Source of the DNA: Trichoplusia ni
Taxonomy: Eukaryota; Arthropoda; Insecta; Lepidoptera; Noctuidae
Length of the DNA stretch: 64,000 nucleotides
Direction: 5' to 3'
Assembly: GCF_003590095.1 (NCBI RefSeq)
Contig: NC_039481.1
Location: 1,922,001 to 1,986,000, forward strand
Below are positions 39,601 through 51,500 of this stretch, piece after piece. Made by a program: the position numbers and the translations under genes. The stretch's first letter is position 1. Every line of letters starts with the position of its first letter. The notes under the pieces were generated by a model. It was given only the letters and a program-made list of their open reading frames with translations. It searched no databases and had not been told where the DNA came from.

Positions 39601-42600
39601 CAATTATGATTATTTACACTGTTCCAAAAGGTTCCTCCTATGGAAAAGACCCTGCAAGAAACTCATAATGCATGATCTCTTTCGCCTTTCATCGAATAAA
39701 ATAGTTCTTAAGTTACATTCATTTTTAAATAAATGTTTTTGCACAAAAGCTACAACTAAATCTTATAATCAAACAATTGTCTAGGTTTGAGGAAGGACCG
39801 CTAGTTGACGTAGAAGAGATGAGCAGCGGCGACGTGACCCCGGAACTGCCTCTGCTGCAGAGCTTCAAGGTGCAGGGTATCTTCATAGACGTGCCGACGT
39901 ATGACATACTGGATGACCCGCCCACCGTCAAGGAGAACTTCCAGGCTTTCGTTAAGAAGGCTAAGGAGTTTGGCATCAAGTGAGTTTATAGTGTCTTTTT
40001 TCAAGTTGTTTTCTTATAAAACTACTAGTAAAAATCCTCTAGTAACTCTAATGTCATACGAACTTGGCTGTAGATACTATGTCGAACAGATTCAACCCGA
40101 TGTTCGTAAAGAAAAAACAATGTCGAAATTTAAGCAAGGTGTAAATGTTTAAGGTGCGATTATATCATTTTTGTTACGTTTCTTGTTTATAAAACCAAGC
40201 ACAGGGAAATGTAGTTTTCGTTATCATAATTTATTTTTAACAAAATAACACGTTTCAGAGTGATTGTGGACCTGATCCCCAACTATGTGTCTCTGGACCA
40301 CCCGTGGTTCTTGGGCAGTGAGAACAAGACTGAACCCTTCACCGACTACTTCGTATGGGCCGAAGGCAAGGAATTCGATGAGTCCGGCAAGAGGAAACCG
40401 CCAAACAACTGGGTTGGTGGCAAATGCTTCTAATTACTCAACAATGTTGCTTGTATAATTATATCTATTCAAAATATCAGAAGCTCCTGTTGTAATGCTG
40501 TTTCTCGAATACATTACTTTTTGTAAGAAATTATAGAAAACACTTCAGGTACATTGTTACATTTTGAAATATAAGTTATGAAATCCTTTTCCAAAAAATT
40601 CTAAATTAAAAACGATGATAGATTACAATACAACATTTTCCCTATTATCTACAACAATATTTAAAACCAATAACAAAGATTTTCAGCATAAACTGCAAGG
40701 CATATTTTTCCTTCCCTTCTTTTCCTTACTACCCTTCCTTTAATTTGTCATTAATTATTTTACTAAATATATTTTCTATGCAGGTGTCGACCCTGGACCA
40801 GTCAGCGTGGTCGTGGAGCGAGAAGCGCGGCGCTCACTACCTGCACCAGTACGGTGAGACACAGCCCGACCTCAACTTCAACAACCAGCGTGTTGTCGAG
40901 CAGTTCAACAACGTGCTTAAAGCTTGGATGGCAGCCGGCGCTGCTGGTGTCAGGTATGTATATGTTTAAGACCCTGGACTATAGGAGGACATTTAGATAT
41001 AATCCTTTGGTAACAATTTCGCAACTAGAGTAATTAATATTGGAGTTTTCACGTCTGAGAAGGGCCTCTTAAAATAAACATTAAATTCTTCTTCAATTGA
41101 AATTGAAATTATATCAAAAATATTATTTTTAAAATTCAAATTAAGAAAATGTAAAATGTAAATGTTACATAGCTTATGAAAAAATAATGATTTATTGACT
41201 TAGTGGACATTAAATAATGCATTCCACAGATTACACAAAACCCGTCAGTTACTGGTGAACTCGAGCTTAGCAGACGAGAGCCCGGCGACAGGTCGCGGCA
41301 GTGCGCCGGAGTCCGACCACACGCACTACGCGTACTGGCGACACCGACACACCAGCGACCAGCCGCGGCTCGACAGCCTGCTCGCGACCTGGTCTGACAT
41401 CGTCGACCAAGCCGGAGAGGCGCCTGGCACTGGTTAGTATAGCATTACCGCAGCTTATTTCTGCTTTTCAGTGTGCTAAAGCACTTAACTTATCATGTTT
41501 CTTACCCGTTTTTTATCAAATCAAAAATTTGCTTAAAGAGACCAAACTTTCAAAAATGGCTGAATTTTCTACCTATCCTGGACTATTAAATGATTCAACT
41601 TTTTACTCACGCGTATTTAGGGGGTTGCGTCTAGTTTCGGACCCAACCGGAGCTAATAATGAGCTGACGATATCTTTGACTCTCCAGTAATATAAATAAT
41701 CTTCAAACTAAATTTGATTAGCAATTAGGATTAAGTTAAAGCATTATGACAATCGCGCTTACGTAATTATCGTGTCATCAAGCCGACAAACATTATTCAT
41801 ATTCTCTGCTGCTTCACAGGTACCACAGTATTTACCATCGCTGAAGAGGGAGGTCGTCCGGAGTTGTTCCTGTTGGAGCGCAACCTGACGAGCTTGCGGC
41901 CCGTGCAGTCCGCGCCGCTGCAGGTGGGCGAGGACGTCGCCGCAGCCGCCGCGGAGATCAACGCGCGGCTGGGACGCTGGCCCGCCATGCAGGTTGGTAG
42001 GAGATCGTACATTAGTGAAAGAAATGTTGTGTCGCAAGCTAGGCGGACGTGGCAATTTGCCCCACAGTTTCCCCCGATTAGTTTTTATGAGGCGAACCGG
42101 GGCCTTATTAGCTTTTTTTTTTGTTTTGAACGCAGAACTGCTCACTTGACTGCGGTTAATCTGATAAGTTGAAGTTTTCAAGAAAAAACTGAATGACAAT
42201 CGTGTAATGATCTAGGAACGCATGAGCTATAATCCGAGTTGTATTTTCGTCCTGTATTCTAAAGTTACCGTTATTTGTCCAGTTGAAGAGTGTTCCTGAA
42301 GCGGAGCCCGAGTTGGCGTCGCTGGCGCTGCTGTTGCCGGCCGCTCCCATCCTAAACCTGCACCAGTTGGAGAAGGAGGGCAACCTCACTTCCACCGTAA
42401 GTTATTACACTAATACCTATGAATGATAGTAACGCAGTTTTTAAGTATCAAAGTGGTCACAATTTTATACTTGGAAACTTTTTTTTAAATTAAAATCATT
42501 GTCAAGTTCCATCTGATATTGCATTGGGAACTTTATTTTTCTGCTAGGTAACGGTGAACTTCATACCCCTTAAAGTCGATTATAGAAATACAAAAATTAA

Positions 42601-43843
42601 GTAGGTATATCAAGTTATCCCATCTTTCAAGATGGATGACACTGCATGTGGCGTGTAAATTTAAAATTGGTTCAGTTGTTTAGGAATCCATCGCGCACAA
42701 CAATGTGACACGTAATTTAAATATATTATTGTTTTGCAGAGCGAGTCAGTGTCTCACGTGTCTCAGCTGCGCGAGGACGCCAGCATCCAACACGGCCACA
42801 CGGCTGTGGCCGCGGTCCCGCCGCGCGACACCAGCACTGCCGCACTGCTCGCCTGTGCCAGGTGTGTTATCAAACCTACCTGTTGTATTTTCTTTAAGAC
42901 GACTCCTGATGTAAAGGAATTTAATCCTTGTGTCGCGGGGGGTGTTACAAACATTCAAGTCACATACACAAAGAAACTCTGTAAGCGGGGATCAACCCAC
43001 CACACGCCGTACACAGTGGGGTCAGTGGGTTTGTCGTGGTGACCTCAACCACTCGGCTATCTGTCTATACATATAGTCCCAATTCCAGACAAGTGTTTTC
43101 TATATTGGCTTGAGTAATTAAGTATTTATGTTACTTCAATTTCACTAATTAATTAGTAAACACAAAAATTTTGTATGAACTTCAGATATTCAAATCAAGC
43201 CCAAAAACGGCTTAAAACTTATTTTCATTAAATCCATTTGAATTTAATAATAACATATTTTAATACTCCGTTTAGATGGAAGTCAGGTCACACGGGCTAC
43301 CTGGCGGTGTTCAACCCTTCCGCAGAGGAGTTGCGCGCTAACCTCACGTCGCTGACGTCAGTGCCCGACACCGTCACGCTGCATCACATGTCGCATGCCG
43401 TCAAGCTCTACACCAAGTGAGTATTCTACTGGACTTTCTATGGAAACCTTTAGTCTATAGACTAGTTACTTTTCTCTGAGCACTAAGGTAATGTCATCTT
43501 AAATTTAAACATTTGAGGCCCTCAGAAATACAGTCAGAGTCAGTTAAGTTGATATAACATGAAGTGTAAGCGTTTTACCATAACTGTCCCACTGTAGGGT
43601 CTGCCGGCGTTTCTTCCATTCTGTAGCTTCTTTAGACATAAACGATCAGAGAAGTTACACTTGTTATGCGTCCAGTTTAAACCTATACTACATAATCTAC
43701 TATAATTATATTACAAAGACTAACTTAATGCGTATTTTTCCAGTTACACAAACAACTACGCCGAGTCTTCGGACAACGTGCTAGTGCCGCCGCGGTCCTC
43801 CGTGGTGCTCTCGTACGTGCCCAAGACATCGTCAGAAAACTAA
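30674..43843 (+). CDS. CD98hc: CD98 heavy chain (4F2hc, SLC3A2 homologue), complete
   Basis: This is the type II glycoprotein that partners LAT-type amino-acid exchangers and brings them to the plasma membrane. Twelve coding exons: 30674-30773, 36253-36443, 39276-39451, 39785-39979, 40259-40412, 40784-40953, 41230-41432, 41820-41992, 42283-42396, 42740-42861, 43276-43416, 43744-43843 (TAA 43841-43843); 612 residues, all phases agree. Order: a charged cytosolic tail (1-~118); one membrane helix (~122-143, FVLFWAMWLCMLAG); RAPKC with Cys148 matching the vertebrate Cys that forms the disulfide to the light chain; then a degenerate alpha-amylase-like barrel (VIVDLIPNYVSLDHPWF; YHLHQYGETQPDLN-like segment; AAGAAGVR) and a C-terminal beta domain (GYLAVFNPS). 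Several N-x-S/T sites lie outside (NKT, NSS, NLT twice, NYT). The barrel lacks recognisable glucosidase catalytic acids, as expected for transporter heavy chains. Intron 1 (5.5 kb) hosts another gene. Confidence 0.95.
31422..32375 (+). CDS. Myb/SANT-like (trihelix/MSANTD type) DNA-binding protein, nested gene
   Basis: Preferred model has two exons: 31422-31428 (ATG AGT G|GTAAAT) and 31669-32375 (TTTCCAG|CTGAAC), giving 237 residues beginning MSAEPVEYLETEEV. The alternative is a single exon starting at the ATG at 31629 (248 residues). The domain starts around HWEHSSIKTLLSLY, continues with three spaced aromatic/tryptophan positions (HW, NVWVDI, KWPYFEVF) and a basic stretch (LLKKKKQ): a Myb/SANT-like fold as in insect regulatory proteins and in Harbinger-type transposon accessory proteins. 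A C-terminal Arg/Glu-rich helix (RKITLEMRNRQRTVEEKL) suggests dimerisation. The gene sits on the same strand inside CD98hc intron 1, so it needs its own promoter or alternative splicing. Specific target and function unknown; a domesticated transposon origin is possible but unproven. Confidence 0.8.
32376..36252. other. rest of CD98hc intron 1
   Basis: AT-rich sequence after the nested gene; AATAAA at 32745 and 32859 could end its transcript. The patch at 34920-35160 is treated separately. No other coding exon seen. Confidence 0.45.
34920..35160 (+). other. possible alternative first (5' UTR) exon of CD98hc
   Basis: A patch richer in GC than the surrounding intron (clearest at about 35005-35095) is followed by two good splice donors, CGCG|GTAAGC at 35028 and TTCTG|GTAAGT at 35161. 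Joined to the acceptor at 36253, the first usable in-frame ATG would be 36369 (context GACATGG), giving a CD98hc lacking most of its cytosolic tail. No ATG in the patch opens a long frame. Inferred from composition and splice signals only. Confidence 0.3.
36525..36670 (+). mobile_element. lepidopteran interspersed repeat
   Basis: GGTGGGTTTTAGTCAGTAAG followed by AGTGTGACACTCCGTCCCGC and GTCATTCGATGATTTCCCAT, a recurring noctuid-type repeat. It directly follows the CD98hc exon ending 36443. Confidence 0.5.
36671..39167. other. CD98hc intron 2
   Basis: AT-rich with the RTE-like 3' end at 38360-38527; short chance ORFs only. Confidence 0.45.
38360..38527 (+). mobile_element. RTE-like non-LTR retroelement 3' end
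   Basis: GATGTTATATAGCCTATAGC, CCAGTAGTTCCTGAGATTAG, CGCGTTTAAACAAACAAAC and ending TATATTAGTATAGAT: the well-known 3' terminus of lepidopteran RTE-type elements. In CD98hc intron 2. Confidence 0.6.
39168..39232 (+). mobile_element. lepidopteran repeat end
   Basis: GCACAGGACCGTAGAAATTC then CGCCTATGCCCAGCAGTGGG and a GATGATGATGA tail, immediately before the CD98hc exon at 39276. Shares ACAGGACC-TAGAAATT with the 30.07-kb copy. Confidence 0.55.
42941..43073 (-). mobile_element. tRNA-derived SINE, copy B
   Basis: Reverse complement carries GATAGCCGAGTGGTTGAGG, a GTGGGTTGATCCCC B-box-like block and the tail GTGACTTGAATGTTTGTAAC, as in copy A. Located in a CD98hc intron between the exons ending 42861 and starting 43276. 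Confidence 0.65.
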
Positions 43844-44342
43844 CTTGTTACAGTTGTCCCTGAACAATGTTCACGCTTCCCCGGTATATACGTGAGGGGC
43901 CATTATTTGCATTTACGTTTTTTAATGACAAATAACAAAAATATAGAATTTGCAGCATATTCTTGTGTTTTACTGCTGACATAGCTGTACCAAATAATTT
44001 GAGTAAAAATACTTTTTTTAAATAGCGAATAGGCTAAAGAAATATGACTGTTTGAACAGTTGCTTCGTTGTAATAGCGGCAACAAGAATCCATAATCATT
44101 TAAAATATTAAGCTATCACGGTTCTTGAGTTAGTCTAGTGACAAACGGACAGTCAACAGAGCCCCTGTAATCGAGTTGTTTTTATCGTATTCCCTTAGAT
44201 CCCAAAAAATCCACTAATGAAAGAAAATAAAATCGTAAACCAAAGGTACATTCGTCTGTTCCGATATATCCCCGAATAGGCTGGATCGATTTGATCAGAT
44301 ATACTAGTCTCTAGAATTTTGCCGCAAAATTTAGAATCGAGG

Positions 44343-44377
44343 AATAAATGCTAGGCCTAGGGTAGTAAATAAATAAA
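44343..44377 (+). terminator. poly(A) signals for CD98hc
   Basis: AATAAA at 44343-44348, 44368-44373 and 44372-44377, 500-530 bp after the CD98hc stop. These are the first canonical hexamers after the stop that are followed by a T-rich stretch, and they give an ordinary-length 3' UTR. Confidence 0.5.
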
Positions 44378-44500
44378 ACAACAAATTTTACAAAATAATA
44401 AAGTACATTTTAATATTCCAATAACATTTGCATTGTTAATAACATTTTAAAAAGCTTAATTCTTTTGTACAAACATCAATCTATCGATTGACTAAAATCT

Positions 44501-44506
44501 TTTATT
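44501..44506 (-). terminator. poly(A) signal for the minus-strand micro-ORF / ZC2HC1 transcript
   Basis: Minus-strand AATAAA (TTTATT on plus) about 330 bp after the micro-ORF stop. I find no AATAAA or ATTAAA on the minus strand between the ZC2HC1 stop (45501) and the micro-ORF, so this may serve both reading frames. Confidence 0.45.
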
Positions 44507-44831
44507 GTAATTATAACTTGTTCATTATCTTAATTAGGTCCCGACATTAGTTATGGCGATGTACGAAGTACTTACATTAAATCGTTGAAGTAAAAAATGT
44601 CGTAATTTACGTACAAAAACGTCTACAGTACTTACTAAAATGTATGTTAAAGTATTTAGTGTAATTTACGTTAAATACAAATTCACGTTTGGGCATTTAA
44701 CGTCAATTATTTCTCAAATATTATTTTGTACGAGTTATAAATAAGTGTTTGATTTACGAATAAAGGGCAGAATTAAAATGAACGTACAAATCCTATAACA
44801 TATCCGAAAATACTAGATGTTCATCATCCTC

Positions 44832-45017
44832 TCATTCGTCTTCATCCTCCGAGTTGCAAGTGAGTTCGTACACGTACGTGATAAATGACCACAGCGAGTA
44901 GTAGACCAGGGACGCCAGACACACGCGCAGGATGAAGTTTTCTAGAGAGAAGTTGCTGTGTGGACGTCGCTTCCTGTAGTCCAGCATCTCATACGCAAAC
45001 GTTTCGCTAAGATCCAT
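44832..45017 (-). CDS. 61-residue single-pass membrane micro-protein, unknown function
   Basis: An intact small ORF, ATG at 45017, stop at 44832. The product has a polar N-terminus (SETFAYEMLDYRKRRPHSN), a hydrophobic segment at about residues 27-51 (FILRVCLASLVYYSLWSFIT) and an acidic tail (NSEDEDE). Basic residues before and acids after the helix suggest an N-in orientation. It resembles the many small integral membrane proteins of animals, but I do not recognise the family. It lies 483 bp downstream of the ZC2HC1 stop on the same strand. Alternatives: a distinct single-exon gene, a second reading frame on the ZC2HC1 mRNA, or chance. The clean amphipathic/TM/acidic design favours a real gene. 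Confidence 0.6.
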   Translation of the reverse strand: MDLSETFAYEMLDYRKRRPHSNFSLENFILRVCLASLVYYSLWSFITYVYELTCNSEDEDE

Positions 45018-45500
45018 CTTAGTAGTAAATCTGATTAGGACTTATTATATCGTAAAATGACTTCACCAAGTAAAACAAAGTGTATGTAAAAGTAATTTGT
45101 AGTATAAAGTCAAGCACCCCGAATGAAGATTCTTCGTAATAGTCGATTTTGATAACTTCGGGCATAATGTACGCCGAATGGTTTGGTAAGGAGAGCACGG
45201 GGCTGCGTACTTAACCGTATAATTTGTTAGATTCCTAATATTAGTACAGCCAAAAATCACACCTACTGTAGAGCACAATACACGAGTGATCACCGACCGG
45301 GCAGGAGCCGATCAGCGGGAGTGACACTAGTCACAGTTACCAATAATCGCCAGTTAATATAGTCAGCTGGTTGAACGGTATTTTATACAGATTTTTAGTT
45401 ATCTAATGAAAATTGTAAGGGCAAATGCACTATTTTCGTTCACCGCGTTGGTTCAGTAATCACCAGTCGGTCAGTCACTCGGTGTCCGGGCCAGCAGCAG

Positions 45501-48500
45501 TTACCGGCGCTTGGTACCGGGCTTGGGCTTGTTGAACTGGTAGTCAGCACACTTGGGAATGTGTCGCTCGGCGGCTTGCTGGTTGAAGCGGCGCCCGCAG
45601 TGCGGACACTGCACGTAGTCCGGGTTCTCTGAGGGCGGCGGCGGAGGGAGGTCGCTTAGCTTGCCTAGAAAGAGCAAAAATGGCGTTAATACAATAAGAA
45701 TATGCTCTGTCGCCTCTGGCCAGAATTGGATTCTTAGCTAGATATAAAAAAGTTTCGTAATGGTTTGATATGGCACTAACTACAACTGATCAACATACTC
45801 ATAGAACAGTATCCCTCCTGGAACCACTATTCTGGGTCTATAGTGCAACTTCAAAATACTATACTGTTCGTAGCAGCTTTCTTTGACTATAGCAACAGTT
45901 TTTCGCAATAGGCTATGTACAAAAAATCTCCGCTCCATTTCAATGTTACTACCCTATTGGTAAATTTGTCTCCTTTTCTCTGCTCGCAGCCTTAAAGCTC
46001 CTTGTAGATGTTAAATGATACATTCCTTAAGACTAAACAGACAATAACGGAATTCTCCCTAAGGTAATTAAAACTTGTGATACACTGCTGTGGTTGTAGA
46101 ACTAACCTCCTGCGTTAATATGCGCCTGCACCTGCTTGGCGGCGCGGATGGCCTGGATGAACTCCTCGTGCTTCTGCCTCCAGTTACCGTTCAGGTTCTT
46201 GTTGACCTTCGTCGAGGATCCCGGCGTAGTCGGGTTTTTCCGGAGCTTGCTTATGAATGGCTCTGCCTCGGTGCCCTGTGGTAACGAATTGGGATCAGAG
46301 GTGGAAATTTAAAGAGAAAGAAATCTACAAATCGATGCCGTTTGATTTGCAAATTGTGAATATTGAGTGATGTGTGTGTGTGAATGTAAAGTTGACACAC
46401 TGGATAAATTAACGTGAAGTGTTGGTATACGTAAACAGAATGAACTTGAAAGAACATTGACATTAGCACATTACAGAAGAACATCCGATAAGAAAGGAAA
46501 AGTCGATACCTGCCCGGTACCGATCATAAAGGTGAAATATTGAAAATATGTTTTATGGTGTAAGACATAACGAATATGGGTAGCACGCAATGATTAAATT
46601 TAAACTTGTTCGCTTGCCTTATAGCCACCAGCATCAGTTCCCTATAAATAAATTTAATTAGTATTCTATTTTAATTATTTATTATTCGGGAGACTACGGA
46701 GTCATGATGATCCTGTTTGCCAGCATTTAAACAGTATTAGTTACTGAGAGACTGCAGGAAAGCGCGGCTATCTATCCTTCTAGATGCCATCTTCTCCCTT
46801 TTGTTCATTTAGATACAGAAGTTGGATTTTTACTCAACTGTTTGCCAGTTCTGCAGACGACCTTGCAGCTAGGAATAAAGTGTAAACGCGATAGTTTTCA
46901 TTACGTTATCATGCTGTCCAGCAATATCGGTTCCGGCACACTTAAATACTTTGGAAAATTCCATGTGTATTTTCCGGACAAAAATAATGGTTTAAGAGAC
47001 TCACGGCTAGCCGATGCTTGAGCGCGTCGAAGGGCTTCCTCTTCTTAGCGTGCGCCTTGCGGCAGATGTCCTGGTGCTTGTCGATGCGGTCGGCGGCGAA
47101 GCGGCGCCCGCAGACCGCGCAGGCCGCGCCCGCGCCCCCCCCCGCCGCCGCCGAGGCCGTCGAGGACGACCGCTTGGCCGGGCCCGCGCTGCTGCCCGAC
47201 CCCGCGCTGTTCGAACTCTGTGCAACATCATACACATTAATACTTACCCTACCATTTTCTGTTTATGAGACGAAATCTAATAAATTCTTATGACGTCGAC
47301 CGTTGGACGACTAATTGAATAAGACAAAAAATGGGTTTATATTTCACGATGACTAAGTAGTAGAAGTCGTGATAAAGCATCTAGGGAAATTGACCATTGT
47401 ATTTTGGATAGTGAACGAATAGCTAAAGTGTGAAAAAAATAAAAACTGAAACCTACTACTTGTGGATGTCGACGTGGTACAGCCTGAAATGAAATAAAAA
47501 AGAAAACTTAAAAAAAAACACAACAAACAAACAAAAGTTTAGTTTTAACTTTTTAAGATAAACAAAGTGCAAAATTTGAAAGAACTGTTTATTAAACAAC
47601 TGTTTATGTATGTTCAAATTCAGATCACATTAAAGCATTTATAAAAAAATCAAGTTAGTCACACTAATAAAAAGTTAAGTACACATCTATTTCCTATGAA
47701 TATGTTCGATTGTGTAGGATAAGCGGAGTAACACAATATGTTTTCATAGAAATGAAATATTAAATGATGTCATTACTTAACAACCTTCATACGACTCGAG
47801 AGAATCCTTGTAGTTATGCAATAGTGTTAAACTTAGGTTGTTGTATTTGGTACTCACCGGGTTAACGCTCCGTTGCATGGCCCCGCGGGCCTTGTTGCTC
47901 TCCGGCACCTGAACACATCACACATACAAAACTATTGGGAATCCCCTCGTCGGTCCATAAATAACATTAAAACGAAAATTTAAACCGAAATTGTAACAAT
48001 AATTTAAAAGCAAAAATTTCAAACTGTCATCTTGACGAATGTATCTGATTTACTTCGAAACGATTTGAATTTCGAGTGACAGAACTTTTTTTTCGAATTA
48101 TTTTATTTTCGGCCAGCGTATTGATTTGTCAAGTATTCTTTTCGGTTTTAAAAAGGTTTGTTTTGTTCATCATCATAGGTTTAGAGCCAGGGACGGCGGC
48201 CGAGTGAGGGGTCCTGGGTTCCAGTTCCCAACAAATTCTGCAAGGAAATTTTCAGTTACAGTCCCAGATTATTATTTTTATTTTTCCTAATCATCAGGAT
48301 GTCGATGATTGCGTAGTACTTTTGAATATACTATTATATATTTTATATTTTGAATATAATATAATATTGGGCTACTTTGACAGCTTTGCAAAGAGTCCTA
48401 AAAGCTCCAAATGTAGAGAGCTACCACAAATGAAGTTTTATACTTACAGCATTTTCACTGATGGCTTTTCTTGGTGGAGGTGCAGCTGGTGTTGTGTGTG

Positions 48501-51500
48501 GTTTGGGTTTGACTGGACTATTCCGCTGAGGAGTACTTCTATAAGAAAAATGAAAGCTTTACACCAGACGCAAAAGAATCTGCGTTTAATTTATCCCGAC
48601 CTTGTTTTCTTAATATAGTTGGAGCATGATTATATCAGTAGAAGTTCGCACTTGCTGTAAACTCTTATAGGATCTTTTCCTTTAGGTAGACGAGATGATG
48701 TCCGCAGGCCCGCTTAATCTGTCTGATTTAGAAGATCATATAGTATTGGCACTTTTACCTTCTAGGCGGAGGTTTCTTGACCTCTACTGGTGGGTCTGGT
48801 GAGCGCGGCGTGGGTGTGGGGGCGAGGGCTTCAGGGAATGTCTCGTTCTCGATCAGGTAGTTGTTCTCGACGGCGTCTAGCTGGTCCGAGGGAGTGATGA
48901 GTTCGCCGTTACTCTGTGGCAACTAGAAATATGGAAGGTAATCTAAATTATAATACTCAGGTTGAAATAGAAGTCGATGACTAGGACAAAGTTAGAAACA
49001 GAGTGAGATGTCCAGTGGCTTAGTATGTTGGTTTTAAGATTGTTTATAGTGAAGAGTAGATATATTATGTGTCCAACATGAAATTACGAGTACCTACCAA
49101 ATATTTTAGTTGATTGTCGTCGTAAATAGCGTTTATGAACATTTACTGCTATCTGAAATTAGTTTTAGGTACTTTGCATTTTGAGATCTTTTCTAAATAT
49201 TCTGATTTTTCTAAAGATTATGACCATACCTCATCACTCTAACAACTTTATTTGAACTTACCGCATGTTTAACAGAATTCAGATCCGGTTCGTGATTGTG
49301 GTTGAGATCTCCGGATCCGTTGACTATGTTTTCTGTTTTCTGTAAAAGGATAACGGGATGTTTCATCAAAAAGTATTTGCAATACAAATCCCTTTGCAAC
49401 ATAGGGATTATTTACATGTATATGAGATATAACATTTCTTTTAAAAGCTTAAATAACAAACGTCGTGGTTCACTGTAGATCAACAAAGAGCTCCCAGAAA
49501 TTAAAATCAATCTGACATTTAAGGAAAATTACTGTCTAGTCATTATTAGGTAACTCAATTCGTTAAAACACTGCTACATCAATAAAAGTTATTTTCATTA
49601 GATCCGAAAGTAATCGGGCGATTCCGAAAATTGCAAGTGATTTGTATTGATACAAAATAATTCCCAAAAACTCACATGCTGTTGTTGTTTCTTAACGCTG
49701 TGTGAGCTGATGCTGGTGTGCATCTTGCTGGTCTTCCTCTCGACGCTGAGCTTGGAGGTGGTGACCTTGCTGTAGCCGTTGGGCAGAGGCTTCCGCGCCG
49801 CCGCCCGCTCCGTGTTGTGTATCGGCTGGAGAGGGTAGCTCTTGTCAATGCCTTTCGTTCGACGCTCTTCGAACATTTGTCGCACCTGGTAATGTTGGAT
49901 TTAAATTAGTTTGAAGAAATATGTCCATGTTCTTAAGTCCAGCAGTAACCAGTTGTGATACAACGATCTCTGATTCTGCAGCAGCCTGAGTCGTAGATAC
50001 GTTGCAAGACACTTTCTTCGTTTCCACTGCTGCATTGAGGCAATTAAAATAATTAATAAATAGGAGTTACACCTTTTTTCCAAATGTGTCATCCAACGAA
50101 TTAAAATTTGTCAATATTCAGAGAGATCCACCACAGTTGCTTCTTTTGGAAAAGCCAGTTTAATATTGAGTAGCAATTAGTAACCTACGGTATCTTTATA
50201 TTCAAAGACTTCGTTGTAAGTGGCTCGATACTCGGCTACCATTTACCGTTTTCCATCTAAGCTTATCTTTAAGTCTTGCCTATAAATTTGCAAAAGATCA
50301 AAAGGGAGCGTAGGACACAAAGATTTATGTTGATGTTTAGAGCTACCTTACTTGTTGTCACGATACGATAGGCTGTAATCATGAGAACAGCTAAGTGGCG
50401 CTATTTGATAGCTAGGCTTTCATACCTAAAAGGTTTTTAGCGAGAAATGGACTTTTATAGACGTAATAAGTCATTCGTATTACCGCTGCAGCAGTCTGGA
50501 CAAACCTTGGTTAATAGATTAAGATAAGTATTAACTTTAAGTTAACACATTTAATATTTTCTGTGAAGAAGAAAACACTCCTTTTGCTTCGAATGGAATA
50601 TTGCCGAGCAAAAAATATCCGTACGTCTGGAACCGCTCTGATTAGTGTTGGCTCCTTCTTTCTTTGAAAAGAGATTTTATGTCTTACAAACGCAGTTAGA
50701 AACAGATCCAGGGTAGAACCTCATTATTAAACTCCCATTAATTGACTTCAATCTATCGGAGTCCACCGATGGATCCGCTGGATCAGGCCTTCAATAAGTT
50801 GCGCGACAACATCCGTCACTTCGCCTCATCTAGTGAGAGCAAATTCAGGTCATTGTAATTCATATTATTCAATGGGCTATAAGTATATCGTACCTTCCCC
50901 GGCGGTGCCGGCTGTGGCTGTGGCGGTGACGCATGTCCAACGTTACTGGGGGAATGCCGCACCCTGTCGAGGGCCCTTGCCTGCTGGGCTTCGTAAAGAG
51001 AGGCTATCTTCATCTCTCGTTCTTGCATCTGTTTCTGTTGGAACCGGGCCTGGGGACAATACAGGGTAGATGTTTGGTAAATATCAATTAGAATTAATCA
51101 ATTCAGAATGTCTGGGTCCTGAGTACATGTTGAGGAATACCAAAGAAGTTGAATTGCGTGAAAAATAATATGAGTAGGAAAGAATGCTTAGATGATATAA
51201 GTAGTATTGGAACGAAACGCCGACCCCAAAAAAGGGGACAATGGTCGTATAATTCTCAAGAATGACTTAAGTTTGGCAAAGATCAGAGGTTCTCTCCCTC
51301 AAAGGTTTTTTTTTTATTCTCGGATGACTTTGTATAGGTACTCTGTGACCACATTTGATAGGGAAGTCAAATAATTAAGATAACTCGTTAAAAAATATCG
51401 TTTCCTATATACCCATTCATAAAGCCTTAGGTATAATGTTGTCGGTAATTTGATATAACTCAGACCCAGCATTGTCCAGTATCGTTTCAGTGTCACTGTA

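Noticed and set aside
46942..47293. Plus-strand ORFs over the ZC2HC1 first-finger exon
   Set aside because: The minus frame has the C2HC finger and matches the family; the plus frames are complements of the GC-rich exon.
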